The notes beneath the pieces were generated by a model, which searched no databases, had not been told where the DNA came from, and saw nothing but the letters and a program-made list of their open reading frames with translations. Below are positions 42,572 to 54,829 of a stretch of 64,000 nt of DNA, in pieces. Source of the DNA: Myrmaecium sp. VS I D KN 1 (taxonomy: Eukaryota > Ascomycota > Dothideomycetes > Valsariales > Valsariaceae); contig JADQAV010000020.1 of assembly GCA_019775845.1 (NCBI GenBank), forward strand, positions 62,001 to 126,000, read 5' to 3'. The position numbers and the translations under genes are program-made. Position 1 is the stretch's first letter; each line of letters begins with the position of its first letter.

Positions 42572-44483
42572 GGTGTTGGAGATGGTAGAGAGGAATTGAG
42601 GAAGTGTCGAGTCGGTCGGGAATCCGGGAGGCAAAAAGGGAAGCGGTAAGTGGGGGTTTCTGAGGGATGGGGATTGTCGCTATATCGATGAGATGTACGG
42701 GACGAGGGAATCGAGCATTGATGGCGTGGACGAAAAAAAGGAGTGGATGCCTCTCAGGCTTTATGGAGGGATGCAGGTGATGATTGTCCGTTCCCCGGGC
42801 TGCCGCTGCGTTGTTGAACTGCTTTGTGTTGCGTGACGATTTGCCAGTGAACAGGGTCCCAAGAATGCGGTCAGCGGGTTTTAGCGTCGCTTCCCCGCGA
42901 TAATCCGACCCGCCCTGCTTTCCGCGGTGCGGGCCCCTCCAGGTAGGGAGGTCTCTCCATCTGTTCATGTCGGATGCCCGCTTCCACGACCTTCTCTCCC
43001 CCCCCGGAACTCTTTCTGCTGCTCCGGATCGCGGGTCTGGATAGCCATCGGCCCTTGAGAGCTTGACCGCGTTTTCTGGTTACTCATGGTTACAAATTCC
43101 ACCATGTCTCCGTTAGGGCAAAAGCTTACCGTAAATGAGGCGGTCGGCGGTGATTAAGCATGAAACGTTCACCGCTCCATCCTTTGGAACACGTCAGGTG
43201 AGGCTGGTACATAATGAAAGCTTTTCTTTACAAGATCGTTTCGGCGTTTCAAGCCTTGTGCATGCCTCCACATCCTACCAGAGCTTCGTGCTCCACTCAT
43301 TTCGGTCTCTTCAGCTCCCGAGACATTCATATGTCGTCCTTAGAAGGTACGGCCGAGATGCCTTAACGATATTCAGGACAACCTGACTTGACATGAACGA
43401 GTACGATGAAGTGACTTTACAAAGCCAGCATCATCATAAAAGCATATCAAGTGCACGATGCTTGGATAATTCCACACTGTATCATCAATCAGGTCCTATC
43501 AGTACGGACTAATACATCTTCCCATTCTAATGATCGGGTCTTCTCGTTAGTATCGCGCTTCTCTACGCAATGTTCTTAGGCTTGCTTTCTCTGCTTTTCT
43601 TGCATTCTTATAGCGCTGCAAATACGCATCTTTCTGGGAGCCTTGCAGTGAAGATAGTTGCGTCATCTGGGACACGCGCTGTCTAGGTCAGGGGTTACAG
43701 AACGAGCCTGGTGAAGCCGGGTGATGGGTGTTTGAATATATCACTTTCTGCTATATTCTGATAGAACTTGAGCAATGAACGCTTCTATGACACGTCTGAG
43801 GTCAACCGCCACGCGCCTGGAACGGTTTCCCTATTGCCCATGGCGGGGTACCGCGAAAGGCTTTCTTCACTACATCCAGTTGTCTTTCTACCTAAGTTGA
43901 TGAATCAAACATGGTCTTGTGAACAAATTGCCCACAAACAACCGTGAACCATGCTTGAGAGGTCTAGGAAAAATTAATAATAGTGGATCACTAGAGCTGC
44001 TCGAACGTACGGAGTGCTGTAAGAGCTTTCTCAGCACAGGCTATTGTGAAAAGACCTAGGCTACCTCTTTGGGTTTAGCGGTTTTGACGACTGTCCTTAC
44101 TACGGCTGTGTGACAGCCACCGAGTTCGAAGAACAACTCCATCTCCATTCGCTCCTCTCTACCACAACACCTCACTTTGCCTCTACTCCCTCTACCCCTC
44201 CTATCCCACCTTGCCGGCGTGCCTAGGATAGCCTCTCGTCATCGCTATCCAGTGTCAACCACCAAAAGACTTTCCTCCCGCTCCGCAGAGTGTCGCGTTG
44301 CCCCACCATCCGCTCGCGCGCCAGGTCCACCACCTGCCACTCCGACGCAGCCCACCCACATCGCGGACCGACATAAGCAGAAGCGTTGTATGAGCATAGC
44401 GGGAAGCTCCTTCGAGGCGAACAAGACGCAAAACACACGCTTCCAAGCTCCCCTGGTCTCCTGGTCAGCTTCAAACATTCAAA
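42572..44483. other. Intergenic, divergent ypi1 / crm1
   Basis: 1.9 kb with no supported gene. The central part (43390-44060) is poorer in GC and has no open frame of note; possibly a leader of crm1 at 44120-44483. Confidence 0.5.
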
Positions 44484-47400
44484 ATGGCTATGACTATTGA
44501 GGAGTTGGACGCTACCGTCCGCCACTTCTACGAGGGGCGAGGCGAAGAGGTTCGTTAGCTACGATGCACGCAACTTATGCGCTCCTTGCTGACTCGATTC
44601 TCCAGCAAAAACAAGCTCAAGCGGCGTTGAACCAGGTACGGCTTCCTTGCCCGATCCATCCGACGACTCTAGATTGACAGCGTACAGTTCAAGGAAAACC
44701 CGGATTCATGGCTCCTCGTCGATAAGATCCTGCAAGATGCACAGTATCCCCAAACAAAATGTACGTGTTACCCGCATGCCTACAATTCCATGACTAACCA
44801 TATCTCCAGATTTGGGCTTGCAGGTGCTGGATAATGTTATCCTGACAAGGTGGCAAGTCCTGCCTCGGGAACAGTGCCAAGGTACGGGTTCATTCCTTTC
44901 GGGGGCATTGATAACTGCTAACATACGCTGTAGGCATCCGTAATTTTGTCGTCAACTTCATTATCCAGCTCTCAAGTACAGAAGAGAGCCTCCGCAGTCA
45001 GAAGACCCTTCTGAACAAGCTCAATCTCGTCCTCGTGTCGATATTGAAGAAGGACTGGCCTCACAACTGGCCAACCTTCATCAACGAGATCATCTCTGCC
45101 TGCCATAGCAGCCTTCCGATTTGCGAAAACAACATGGTCATTCTGCGCCTGCTCTCCGAGGAGGTGTTCGATTACTCCGCCGACCAACTCACCTCGCAAA
45201 AGACCAAGGAGCTGAAACAGAGCATGTGCGACGAATTCACGGCTATTTACCAGTTGTGCTCGGAAGTTTTGCGGACAGCGTCCCAAGCGAGCCTTATCAA
45301 GGCCACGCTGGAGACCCTCTTGAAATTCCTTAACTGGATCCCGCTTGGTTACATTTTTGAGACTCCTCCGACTGGCGCCAGCTTGATCGAAACACTACGA
45401 AGCAGATTCTTGGAAGTCCCCGAATTCCGCAACATCACTCTGAAATGTCTCACGGAAATTGCAGGCCTGCACACAGAGCCTGGTTACAATGAGAAGCTCG
45501 TACAGATGTTCACCGAAACACTCACCGTCGTCTCCAACATCATCCCGTTGAGTCTGGACCTGAAGACGACCTATGCCCAGAGCAACAGCCGTGACCAGGA
45601 GTTCGTCCAGAATCTCGCTTTGTTTCTGTGCAACTTCTTCACCATGCACTTGAATGTTATCGAGAATCTCCCGAACCGTGACTTCCTCTTGCACGGCCAT
45701 TACTACCTGATCCGTATTAGCCAGATCGACGACCGTGAAATTTTCAAGATTTGCTTGGAATACTGGACAAAGCTGGTGCAGGAGCTGTATGATGAGCAGC
45801 AGCAACTTCCTATCACCGATATCAACCCTCTTTTGGGCTTCGGAGGTATGGCCAACGGTGCTCGGGACCCGGCGCAGCTGGCTGCCTATCCTCTCCGCAA
45901 GCATAAGTATGCCGAAATTCTCTCGAATCTCCGCACAGTCATGATCGAGAAGATGGTTAGGCCAGAGGAGGTCTTGATCGTCGAGAATGACGAGGGCGAG
46001 ATTGTCCGAGAGTTTGTCAAGGAGAGCGACACAATCCAGCTCTACAAGTCCACGAGAGAGTGCTTGGTCTTCTTGACCCACTTGGACGTCACTGACACAG
46101 AGAACATCATGTCCGAGAAGCTCGCTAGGCAGGTAGACGGTACCGAGTGGTCTTGGGCTAATTGCAACACGCTGTGCTGGGCGATCGGCTCCATCTCCGG
46201 TGCGATGAACGAGGAGACCGAGAAGCGCTTCCTCGTGACCGTTATCAAGGACCTTCTTGGCCTGACAGAGCAAAAGCGTGGCAAGGACAACAAGGCTGTC
46301 GTCGCCAGTAACATCATGTATATTGTTGGCCAATACCCCCGTTTCCTGAAGGCACACTGGAAGTTCCTGAAGACCGTGGTGAACAAGCTGTTCGAATTCA
46401 TGCATGAAACTCATGAGGGTGTTCAGGATATGGCTTGTGACACCTTCATCAAGATCGCGAACAAATGCCGCAGGCATTTTGTCGCCTTACAACCTGGTGA
46501 ACAAGAGCCATTCATTGACGAAATCGTTCGCAATCTGAGGAAGATCACTTGCGATTTGAGTCCTCAGCAAATCCACACCTTCTATGAGGCCTGCGGTTAC
46601 ATGATCAGCGCTCAGGGGCAGAAGAGCATCCAGGAGAGGTTGATTCAAGAGCTTATGTCATTGCCCAACTCTGCCTGGGATGCCATCATTGCCCAAGCGA
46701 ACCAGAACCCGGCCGTTCTTCATGATCCTGAGACCATCAAGGTCATCGGTAACATTATGAAGACGAACGTGGCTGCTTGTAACTCCATCGGCAGCTACTT
46801 CTATCCCCAGATCGGCAGGATCTACCTCGACATGCTCACCATGTACCGTGCTTGCAGTATGGAAATCGACGAGGGTGTCAAGAAAGACGGTGCGTTCTTT
46901 TGTTCGTTGCTCTGTGCGTTCATTCTATTGACGAAGACATTTAGGTCCCATTGCTACCAAGATGCCGAAGATCAGGGGTCTCAGAACCATCAAGAAGGAA
47001 ATCCTGAAACTGATCAACGTTTACGTGGAGAAGGCAGACGACCTCGAGATGGTGCACAACACCCTGGTTCCTCAGCTCCTTGAGACTGTACTCCTGGACT
47101 ACAAGCGCAATGTGCCCGATGCTCGCGAGGCAGAGGTGCTCAACGTGATGACCACGATCATCAACAAGCTACATGTACGTTGGAGACCCAATCTGAGTAG
47201 ATTCATGGTGGGCAAGCATGCGGGGGGTGTCACTGCACGTGATTTTGCTAACACTCTCGCAGTCTCTGATGGAAGACCAAGTCATGAATATCATGGACGC
47301 TGTCTTCGAGTGCACCCTTGACATGATCAATAAGGACTTCTCCGAGTACCCCGAGCATCGTGTCGAATTCTTCAAACTTCTGAGGACGATTAACCTGAGA

Positions 47401-48099
47401 TGCTTCCCTGCATTGCTCAAGCTTGATGCTCGGTCGTTCAAGTTCATCATTGATTCGTGCATGTGGGCTAGCAAGCACGACAACAGAGAGGTTGAGAGTG
47501 TCGGTCTCAACATGTGTTTCGAACTCATCACCAACATGTCCGAAACCGATCCGCAGACATGCAATGCCTTCTTCCAGCAGTTTTTCACCACCATTCTACA
47601 AGATGTGTTCTTCGTCCTCACGGACAGCGACCACAAGGCCGGTTTCAAGTCACAGTCGATCCTCCTCGCCAAGATGTTCTGGCTGGTTGACTCGGGCAAG
47701 ATCTCGGGCCCGATTTACACGCCGGACATGGCCCCCGAGGGCACCTCGAACAAGGACTTCTTGAGAAACTTTGTTGGAAATCTGCTAGCCACTGCGTTCC
47801 CCAACCTCACGACGTAAGTGGTCACTCCTGTCGTACCTTGCTCCTGCTAACGTTCACATAGTACGCAAATCGCAACCTTCATCGATGGCCTCTTTGCGAA
47901 CAACAACGACATCAACAGGTTCAAGCTGATACTCCGCGACTTCCTCATCTCCTTGAAGGAGTTTTCGGGTGACAATGCCGAGCTTTTCGCGGAAGAGCGT
48001 GAACTCGCCGCGAACAAGGCTAAGGAAGAAGAACGTGAGCGTGCCATGAAGGTCGGCGGCCTGCTGAAGCCTTCCGAAATGGACGACGACGAGCTATGA
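44484..48099 (+). CDS. crm1: Exportin Crm1/Xpo1
   Basis: Eight exons: 44484-44549, 44606-44635, 44688-44760, 44810-44881, 44934-46889, 46945-47174, 47263-47813 and 47862-48099, giving 1071 residues, the normal Crm1 length. The N-terminal importin-beta region reads [15 protein letters not shown] and ILTRWQVLP. The CRIME core includes [20 protein letters not shown]. The NES groove region contains [20 protein letters not shown] and [20 protein letters not shown], where Thr525 stands at the site of the leptomycin-reactive Cys of human and fission yeast Crm1. The C-terminal helices end in [14 protein letters not shown]. It exports leucine-rich NES cargo and ribosomal subunits with Ran-GTP through nuclear pores. 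Exon 2 is only 30 nt. Confidence 0.97.
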
Positions 48100-49390
48100 C
48101 TTGGCGAAGAACTAAGTACAGAGGTCGCTGTTCGGACGCCATGGGACAAGCCTTCAACGAGTATTGGGACAGACCCGAACCGCTCCGTGAACGCGGAATT
48201 TGATGGCTGGGATTTCTATGGCGTGTGATGTCCGTACGACTCCATAGTCGTTTTTCGAAGGACGGTAAGTTGGGTTTCATCCGGGGGATATGCTCCAGGC
48301 TCCTTTTTTGCGAATTGGTGTACAGGCGAGTCTACGAGGCATGAGGAAAGGCGGGGGGTTGCTTGGGGTCTTCCGTTTGAAAAGCATAATTTTTTGTATT
48401 GTGAGATGATATCCCGTCGTGTCCCTCTCCAATCACTTGGGGGAAGGAAAATCTTTCAGCGGTTCTAGAAGTATAGGCGGATGACAGGTGTCCTTATGTA
48501 AACCTAGAGGGTTAAATCAACATGAGCCCTTTGTAGCGAAGTGCCGTTCTTAACTTAACATGGCGTTCTATCTCCGATCTCGAAGCACTATGCCCCCAAT
48601 ATCACGCTTTCGTAAGGCAACGGTTGAACAGCGCGGCTGTTCTTCCAAAGTAGACGAACGATATGTTGAATCGGACAAGATTGTTACGTAATAAAGGTCC
48701 ATGATATCATTCTATTCTCGATCTCCTGCAGTTTTGTCTTTCGAGCCATATGCGAGCTCGAGGCCCGCGGAGCTCTTGATTCTCTTTCGTAAGTGTTTAC
48801 TCCTGCGCTTTGCATGGTGGTGACTTTGTATCTATGGAGGAGCATGGGTCTTGGCGCGACTCTACCACATGGTCCAGCGGCGCGCCATCATTGGTCCCTT
48901 AGCCCCTTCAGCATCGGCGAAGCGACGGAGCATCGCTGACCAGCAACGCTCAACAGTGAACCAGGGCCGCTTCTGCATCATTTCCCCCCAATCTCGCTGA
49001 TGCCACCGAACCTGCATGCATCCTGCTGCCGGGACCCCTCCTTTGGTGCTAGCTAGCTAAATTTCCCAAAGAAAAATCATGAGGACAGCGAAGCAGTCGC
49101 CGGAAGCTTGAACCCTTTCTCTCACGGTTGATCTCCAGCCATTGACTTGATATCCGCCCTGTCCGTCCAGCGCCAGGTCCATCTTTGGTGACGCCGCAGT
49201 ATTTGTCTTGCTTCCGCTCGGGCAAGCGACAGGAGTTCGACGAGCTCCCTACAGCCACGCGTCAGAGCGCTCAAATCACCTTTCCGTCTTCGCGGGATCA
49301 GCACAGATCCAGCTCCTCCTCCCCGTCCTGCATCCGCCCGAAAGGAGGCTCTTTTAAGTCACCCTTCATTGACCCCAGGGCTCAAGCAAG
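48100..49390. other. Intergenic between crm1 and pho81
   Basis: Nothing recognisable. Holds the crm1 3' UTR and the pho81 promoter; no TATA box or clear CACGTG site seen. Confidence 0.5.
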
Positions 49391-52300
49391 ATGTACGTCT
49401 CCTTGCCATGGCTGCCCAAAGCTCCAATGATGAGGATGGGCACGCACCCTCGTTGTTTGAGGACATCCAGACTGACATACTACGCTTCCCCAGGAAGTTC
49501 GGAAAGCACATCCAAAAGCGGCAGCTCGACATCCCGGAGTATGCCGCCAGCTTCGTCGACTATAAAGCTCTCAAGAAGGTTTCACTTTCCGCCTCCCCAT
49601 TGATCTGCCTGTTGTCATTAACACTAGCAGTAGCTTATCAAGAAGCTGAGCGCAACGCCAGTCATCCCACCCCAAAATGAAGCTGGTGGCACCCCTGAAC
49701 ATCTGGATCCCCAGTCTACCCTCCAAGCCAATAAGGCCACGTTCTTCTTCCGCCTGGTAAGGTTCATCCTGTCATCATTGATTGTCCCTCATGCTTCTAA
49801 CACTTTGGCTAGGAACGAGAGCTTGAGAAAGTTAACACTTTCTACCTCCAGAAGGAGGCTGAGGTAAGCCATATGTGTCAAATTCCGATGCAAGGCCTAA
49901 CACCCGCATCAGCTCAAGCTCAGACTAGCCACTCTTCTTGACAAGAAGCGTGCGATGCAGCAGCGGACAAGCACGTCCAAAACTTCCTCAAAATACATCG
50001 CGCTTGAAGAAGGCTTTCGGCAATTTAGCAGCGACTTGAATAAGTTGCAGGTGAGTAGTTGCTCCCACAATCAACTAATCACTCGCTAAAGTTCGGCAGC
50101 AATTCGTGGAAGTCAATGCGACCGCGTTCTCAAAGATCCTCAAAAAGGTCAGCACCCCCTTTGACTAACACATTCGATTGACGACTTTGATGCTGACTGA
50201 AATACACAGTGGGATAAAGCTTCCAAGGTTGTCCTCACCATGCTCCCTCTAACTTGACTGCGGCTGACATCCTACGCCAGTCTCGAACCAAGGAACTCTA
50301 CCTCTCCCGTGCGGTCGAAGTCCAGCCATGCTTCAATCGCGATGTCATCAGCGATCTTTCAGACCAGGCGACGACGAACTTGCTCGACTTCGCGGCCTGG
50401 GCTGAAGGCGAGAAAATGCAGCTCCCAGTATCTAATGACCAGGGTACTCCCGACTCCGCAGGGATAGGAGAAGTTGATCTGGACCCTCAGATACTGGCAG
50501 CAATCTCTGCCGGAAACACATCCGCCGTGGAAGAATGGCTCAGCCGTATGGCGAGCACTCCTGAAGCTCAGGAACTCATCACCAGAGCCTTCTTGGGCAC
50601 GCTAGACGATGCCCCTGAATCCACGTTAAAGCTGCTGCTGGATACCAACCTGGTCAACCTCCATCAAGTCGACGAAATCAACGAACGAAACTGCCTGCAC
50701 AGAGCTGCCATCACAGGTCGCGATATCGCCCTACGGATAGGCCTCGCTGCTGGTGTCAACGTGAAGGAAGACGACGTCTATGGGCGCATACCACTTCACT
50801 ACGCCTGCATTCATGGCCGAGTGGAGATGATTGAGTCTCTTCTGCAGGCTGCACCGGAGACCGTCGATGAGAAGGACCAAGATAACTTCACGCCTCTCAT
50901 CCATTCGATTGCGCACGCGCATCTGGAGTGTGTCCAGAAATTGCTCGCACACGGAGCTCAAATCGACCCGACCGGACCGAACGACCACATCCCTCTGAAT
51001 CTTGCCTGCCAGCATGATTCCCTACCTATCGTAGAGCTTTTGCTCAACGCACGTGCACAAATCCTGCCTGATGCTGAGGGGCTGTATCCCCAGCACTTGG
51101 TCGCCCGGACAGGCAAACTGCCTCAGCTCTTCTACGTGTTGAAGCAGTACGGTGTCGATCTAGACCAGCCAGACAAGCTTTACCAGTGGACTCCTTTATT
51201 CCATGCTGCAAGCGAAGGTCACGTCGAGTGCCTAAAAACCTTGCTTGAGGTTGGGGTTCGGGCGGACATTCGAGATGAAAAGGGGCTGGCAGCCATGTAT
51301 TATGCCATCTGGGAAGGTCACCTCGAATGCATGAAGCTGTTAGCATCCGCAACACGAGGTGCAGAATTGCCGTTGAAGAAGCAGGTCTCTCCTCCGATGC
51401 TAAGCGGGGCCTCACAGCCTGCGCCACCCGCTATGCCTCCGCCGAGTAGCACTCCGCTTCCCATGACCATGGAAGCCGAAGGCATTCCTGACCTTTACCT
51501 CCCACCTCCGATCATTCCACTGCGCCGCTACGGTCACAACTTCTTGGATACCAAAACTTTTGTTGTGGTGAACTTTGCGGATGGAGCTAATTCGATACAG
51601 TTCTACGAAGAGAACAAGTACCCCGCCGCTCGCCTCACGATCTCCTCGAAATCTTCCGATCTGATTCCTCGGAACATCCTTCTTCCTCTTCAAGAGGATT
51701 CCCGCACAATATCCTTCCAGATCGATAACCTCGACACTTTCTCCATCGACTTCGATGTATACCCTACATTTGGCGCACGAGTGATCGCTCGGACGGTGGC
51801 TTCGTCGAGAGTCTTTACTGGGCGAGCGAGTAGCTCTGGTCATTGGCATCTGGAGCTTTTCGACCCCAGGCTTCGGGCCATCGGCCGGATCAGCTTCAAC
51901 TTCCAGGTTGTGAAGCCGTTCCACGGCATCCCGCTTGAAATCACACACTTTGCAACATACTGGAAAGCAACGAGCCAACTGGACTCGGATACGAGCACAT
52001 TGATCACGGGCTCCAGTCTATCGGGCGAATATGTTCGTTTATTCGTGCAACTTACCAGTGATGGCGTCGTGGTCCTCTACCCGCGGTGGACTGTAAACCA
52101 CTATGGACTGGAGGTTCCCATCAACAGCCTTAGCTACGCCCAGTTCGCTGCCATTGGTGCGGCGCAAGGCATCGACACCGTCACTCTACAATCCCTTCCC
52201 AACGCCACCGTCGAGGAGATCCCTCGCATCCACCAGGTCCTCGCCAACTCGTTCTGCACGCTCGAGGATGCGCTCAAGCTACTACCGGCAAACATCCATG

Positions 52301-53004
52301 TCGAGGTCCACATTTTGTACCCGAACTCTCTCGAAGAGTTACGTCTGAGATTAGGTCCGACACCGAACATCAACGTGTTCGCCGATGCTCTCCTCTCTGT
52401 GGTCTTCGACCATGCACGGCAACTGCGGGAGAACGCCGATGGGTTTGTACGATCGATCGTCTTCTCCTCCTTCAACCCGGATATATGTACTGCGCTGAAC
52501 TGGAAGCAACCAAACTGTAAGTATATCAATTGAAAGGGCAATAACAGCCGAAACAAGCTAACACACCTTCAGACCCGGTGCTTCTCTGCAACGAGCTCGG
52601 TGCCGATCCCTCCTGCACCCCGGTCGGCTCGCAAAAAGTCCAAAGCAGCGGCCGCACCACCATCTCAGTGAAGCAGGCCGTGCAGACCGCGCAGAACAAC
52701 AACTTCATGGGACTGATCTGCAGTTCACGATTACTCGTACGTCCTCAACCTAGCCCGTCCGCCTTCCCCCCCTTCTGACCCATGACTGACCACTCCCACT
52801 CTCTAGGACCTCGCGCCCGCCCTGATCGAGTCGATCAAGACGGCCGGCCTGGTGCTCATCACCGACATCTCGGACTCGAGCGAGGACCTGGAGTTCGCGC
52901 CGCGCACGCGGGAGTCGACCGTCACGTACCACGTGCCCGAGGGCGTGGATGGGTATCTCCGTGGCAATGGGGTGTTGCGGTTCAATGAGACGATTGATTT
53001 GTAG
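49391..53004 (+). CDS. pho81: SPX-ankyrin CDK inhibitor of phosphate signalling (Pho81/NUC-2)
   Basis: Ten exons: 49391-49392, 49494-49578, 49634-49756, 49813-49863, 49913-50050, 50100-50147, 50210-50227, 50281-52516, 52573-52736 and 52807-53004, giving 1020 residues. The SPX domain (1-190) starts MKFGKHIQKRQLDIPEYAAS and has KALKKLIKKLSAT, the inositol-pyrophosphate site region. Ankyrin repeats span about 227-510 (GRIPLHYACIHGRVEMIESL, DNFTPLIHSIAHAHLECVQK). The last 450 residues are a glycerophosphodiesterase-like barrel that lacks the catalytic His-Arg-Gly motif, as in Pho81/NUC-2 and unlike Gde1. It should inhibit the Pho80-Pho85-type kinase when phosphate is low. The start codon is split by intron 1 in this model; the alternative is an unspliced start at 49408 (MAAQSSNDEDG). 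Exon 7 is an 18-nt microexon. Confidence 0.9.
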
Positions 53005-53701
53005 GGGTGGCGGATCGCTGCTTGGGATTTGGTGGTGCACTTTTTTTTGTAAGCATTGTGGAGCGGGGATATAGGGTGGCTTTCGTGTTTGATCTTTTCC
53101 TTTTTTTTTCTTCTCGTTTCTGCCGTTTTAGGGCGGATTGGGTGGGTGGGTGGTTGGTTGGTCAGCGTGTGCTGCTGGGGTTGGGAAAGCGAGAGAGTGA
53201 AAGAAAGGGATCTATAGATATGGAAGGGATGAGGCGTATGCTTCGCTGGTCGCGTTAGTTTTACAAAGCGTTCCGTTTTCCACATTTTTTTGCATGATGG
53301 GTGGTGTGGGTGGTGGGTATCTGTCTTTATCATCTTTCGCCTGTTTAAATAGATGAGGACTCTTTTATCGACATCGTGTTCACAAGCCGGTTGAATAAGA
53401 AACTGCGCTCATCGGTCAAGCCTCATCCTCGATCCCAAGCACATGTACATTTTTCATTCGCGTAGCATCGTCGTTCCTATTCATACACTACCCCGCGCCT
53501 CCTCCGCTTAGCGTTTCATCCAGTCCGGTACTTGTCGTGAAGCGCTGCGTCTTCCTCTCTTCTTCCCCAGTGATGTCTAGCTCACCGCCGTCTCTGGTCC
53601 ATTCATCTTCCTCCTTTCCCAAATCCCAGCCTTTCAGAATCCGCCAGCCAGGGCCCATCCATCCATCAATCCTCAGATCTCCCGCTCAACCGCGGCGCCG
53701 C
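53005..53701. other. Convergent 3' region, pho81 and coa1
   Basis: T-rich then AC-rich sequence with no supported gene; one plus-strand 109-codon frame (53537-53866) overlaps coa1 exon 2 and is its shadow. Confidence 0.5.
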
Positions 53702-54413
53702 TCATCTCGCCCTGACAGCAGCGGTCGCCGCCGCCGCATCCTCATCTGCCTCTTCCTCCCGTCCTTGAATGCGTTTGAACGGGTCTGCGCCATCGGGGCC
53801 GAGGAGGTGGATCGTCCGGCCGTCTTCCGTCGTTATACTCCATTCCGCCGTCTCAAACTGTGGTAAGAAACAAAAAGGTCAGCGCCAACGTAACCCCCCC
53901 AAGAAATGAAGTCAGGATAAATCAACTTACATAACCCCTCCTCTCCCTGCGATAACTCCGAAACCTGACCCGTCCCCTCCCTTTACTCCCCTTGACCCAA
54001 AACGCCACATCAATCCGGCCATGGAGCTGATTGAGCTCACCCGCAATCCAGGGGATCTTACTCGCAAACTGGATCTCGTCGCCGAGCAGCGCGCGCGCTT
54101 GATCGGACGTCCGCAGCGCGTACAGCGTCGCGTTCACCACGGAGCTGGACGACTTCTGGTAGTTGAAGATGGCGGCGGCGGCGCCGGCGACGAGCAGCCC
54201 GAAGACCGGGATCGTGAGGTAGAGACGTCGTCGCGAGGGCAGCTCGGGGAGCGCCCGGTCGGCGCGCCGCTCGAGAAGCGGCGTGTTGGTGCGTGGGGGC
54301 GCGATGAGGGTGCGGTGGTGTGGGGGCCGTTGGGCGGTGGGGGTGCGAGGGCGTGGATGGAGGTGATGGCGGAGGGTTTGCAGGACGGTGCTGGTGGGTG
54401 GTTTGGGAGGCAT
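53702..54413 (-). CDS. coa1: Cytochrome c oxidase assembly factor Coa1
   Basis: Two exons (53931-54413, 53702-53857) give 212 residues. The N-terminus is Arg/Pro/His-rich, a mitochondrial presequence. The Coa1 core follows: NTPLLERRADRALPELPSRR, one membrane span (LYLTIPVFGLLVAGAAAAI), FNYQKSSSSVVNATLYALRT, IPWIAGELNQLHGRIDVAFW, and after the splice FETAEWSITTEDGRTIHLL. Coa1 sits in the inner membrane and binds newly made Cox1 with Mss51 and Shy1. The tail is Glu/Asp/Ala-rich. It is divergent from the membrane-protein gene at 54830 with a 416-bp shared spacer. Confidence 0.92.
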
Positions 54414-54829
54414 GGTGGGCGGAGTGAGGTGGTGTTGCTGTGTCGGGGTCGAATGGGTTTGCGAGAGATGGTAGGCTTGGTGGTGGTGAAGTGACCTGGT
54501 GATGGAGCGGAAGTTCAGGATGTCTTGGCGTCCGGGCGGAAAAGGTGCGGAGGAACTGTGCGCTGGCTGAACTTCGGCTATTGGGTGGGGCGGGGACCCC
54601 TGCGTGCCAGCGTGCGCCCGTGCGTCACATGCGGATCCGCGTGGTTGGGGAGCTGGCGGAGCGTCGGAGGTGCAGGCCGAACAGCGCAGCGCAGCGTAGC
54701 TTCTCTTTTCTCTGCTCTTCTCTTCCTCTCCTCACAACCACCACTCTCACTATAACCTCCGCTCTCCCATCGCACTCCGCGCACATATCCAAACCAAACC
54801 ACACCGCAGCGAAAGCGCACGCAAAAACA
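54414..54829. promoter_or_regulatory. Bidirectional promoter, coa1 / membrane-protein gene
   Basis: 416 bp between divergent ATGs. The CT-rich stretch at 54700-54770 leads into the plus-strand gene. The plus frame is open upstream to 54545 but I take this as leader. Confidence 0.5.

Noticed and set aside
49369-49680. Continuous reading of the first Pho81 exons from 49369 as a 103-residue protein
   Set aside because: It runs through two introns; splicing gives the SPX start MKFGK and the KKLIKKLS helix, which the continuous frame destroys.
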